Of a stretch of 6,295 nt of DNA, positions 5,632-6,295 are shown one piece after another. Each line of letters begins with the position of its first letter. Positions within the stretch are counted from its first letter, which is position 1. Position numbers and translations under genes: made by a program. The DNA is taken from the NCBI GenBank assembly GCA_902797405.1, contig CADBSP010000163.1:1-6295 (forward strand), in the 5' to 3' direction. Origin of the DNA: an uncultured Eubacteriales bacterium. Lineage in GTDB: Bacteria > Bacillota > Clostridia > Peptostreptococcales > Anaerovoracaceae. Below the pieces are notes generated by a model. It was not told where the DNA came from, did not search any database, and worked only from the letters and a program-made list of their open reading frames with translations.

Positions 5632-6294
5632 TTATTTGTCGTAGGATTCTTTTAGTGCGTTCAGGTGCTCGTAACGTTCCTTAGCCAGCTTCTCTGCCTC
5701 ACTGAAAAGTTCTTCTGCCTTTTCCGGGAAGCGCTGTGTCAAAGAGTTGTAACGAACTTCACCCATCAGGAAGTCTCTGTAGCTTCCTGTTGGCTCTTTG
5801 CTATCAATGATGAGCGGATTCTCACCCTTTTCTGCCAGTTCAGGATTGAAGCGTAGCATGTTCCAGTAACCTGCCTCTACTGCCTTCTTCGTTTCTTCCT
5901 GCGCATTGTTCATGCCTGCCTTCATGCCGTGGTTGATGCATGGTGCGTAGGCAATGATTAAGGATGGTCCATCATATGCTTCGGCCTCTCTGATTGCCTG
6001 GAGTGTCTGTGCCTGGCTTGCACCCATTGCAATCTGTGCAACGTAGATGTAGCCATATGCCATGGCAATCTGTACGAGGTCTTTCTTCTTAACGGCCTTA
6101 CCGCCTGATGCGAATTTAGCTACAGCACCCATCGGTGTTGCCTTTGATGACTGACCGCCGGTGTTGGAGTAAACTTCCGTATCAAATACGAGAATGTTTA
6201 CATTTTCTCCGGATGCAAGTACGTGATCCAGTCCACCGTAACCGATGTCGTATGCCCAACCGTCACCACCGAAGATCCAGACGGATGGCTTGAT
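5632..6294 (-). CDS. nifJ: Pyruvate:ferredoxin (flavodoxin) oxidoreductase, C-terminal part, 5' end cut by window
   Basis: The last 220 residues of the large one-chain enzyme (about 1,170-1,190 residues in full) that converts pyruvate and CoA to acetyl-CoA, CO2 and reduced ferredoxin in the cytoplasm. The frame is open to the window edge; the Met codon at 6132 lies inside the conserved core and is not the start. The visible part begins at the thiamine-diphosphate-binding motif: GGDGWAYDIGYGGLDHVLAS, then VYSNTGGQSSKATP, the GDG...N signature with its Mg2+-binding segment. APCINHG carries the fourth cysteine of the proximal [4Fe-4S] cluster, and the chain continues through YWNMLRFNPEL to the family C-terminus. 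It is transcribed toward citF. It could supply acetyl-CoA and reduced ferredoxin, or run toward pyruvate, in the same metabolism as the citrate genes, though it is not in their operon. The name por is also used. Confidence 0.95.
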   Translation of the reverse strand: MKPSVWIFGGDGWAYDIGYGGLDHVLASGENVNILVFDTEVYSNTGGQSSKATPMGAVAKFASGGKAVKKKDLVQIAMAYGYIYVAQIAMGASQAQTLQAIREAEAYDGPSLIIAYAPCINHGMKAGMNNAQEETKKAVEAGYWNMLRFNPELAEKGENPLIIDSKEPTGSYRDFLMGEVRYNSLTQRFPEKAEELFSEAEKLAKERYEHLNALKESYDK

Positions 6295-6295
6295 A

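Noticed and set aside
1..6295. Mobile element, CRISPR array, RNA gene or novel defence system
   Set aside because: I looked on both strands; the space is filled by conserved metabolic genes and short intergenic gaps, with no repeats array, transposase, tRNA-like fold or multi-gene unknown cluster.

Overview
The window looks like a chromosomal piece of an anaerobic Firmicute, most likely a member of the Clostridia. The reasons are strong GGAGG-type ribosome binding sites, moderate GC content, a pyruvate:ferredoxin oxidoreductase gene, and citrate lyase genes beside a one-subunit NADP-type isocitrate dehydrogenase. I cannot name the genus from the sequence. Nearly all of the window is ordinary central carbon metabolism. 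I see no mobile element, CRISPR array, tRNA, rRNA or defence-like system.

Layout. Bases 2-5046 on the + strand hold a run of five genes in one direction: the C-terminal 331 residues of an aconitase-family hydratase (YbhJ-like; the 5' part lies outside the window), NADP isocitrate dehydrogenase (icd), and the three citrate lyase subunits citD (acyl carrier), citE (lyase) and citF (transferase). The hydratase and icd are separated by 68 bases containing a GC-rich hairpin without a U tract. icd and citD are separated by 82 bases. citD and citE overlap by 4 bases, and citE and citF are 15 bases apart. A good hairpin terminator follows citF. Bases 5199-6294 are on the opposite strand and converge on citF: the C-terminal 220 residues of pyruvate:ferredoxin oxidoreductase (nifJ/por), its likely terminator, and then a small unrecognised single-pass membrane protein. 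The 152-base convergent gap holds the citF terminator, an AT-rich 8-bp palindrome and a short direct repeat.

How the genes fit together. The hydratase (citrate/isocitrate), isocitrate dehydrogenase (isocitrate/2-oxoglutarate) and citrate lyase (citrate to oxaloacetate and acetate) form a connected segment around citrate. In one direction, citrate would be split between a cleavage branch (oxaloacetate plus acetate) and a 2-oxoglutarate/glutamate branch. In the other, 2-oxoglutarate would be carboxylated to isocitrate and cleaved, as in a partial reductive cycle. The sequence does not decide the direction. The genes that usually accompany citDEF for activation and prosthetic group synthesis (citC, citX, citG) are not seen here.

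The most distinctive things are the unusual gene company of citDEF, and two hairpins ending oppositely oriented transcripts that share one GACGGTTCC core, each with a G-U pair that is compatible only with its own strand.
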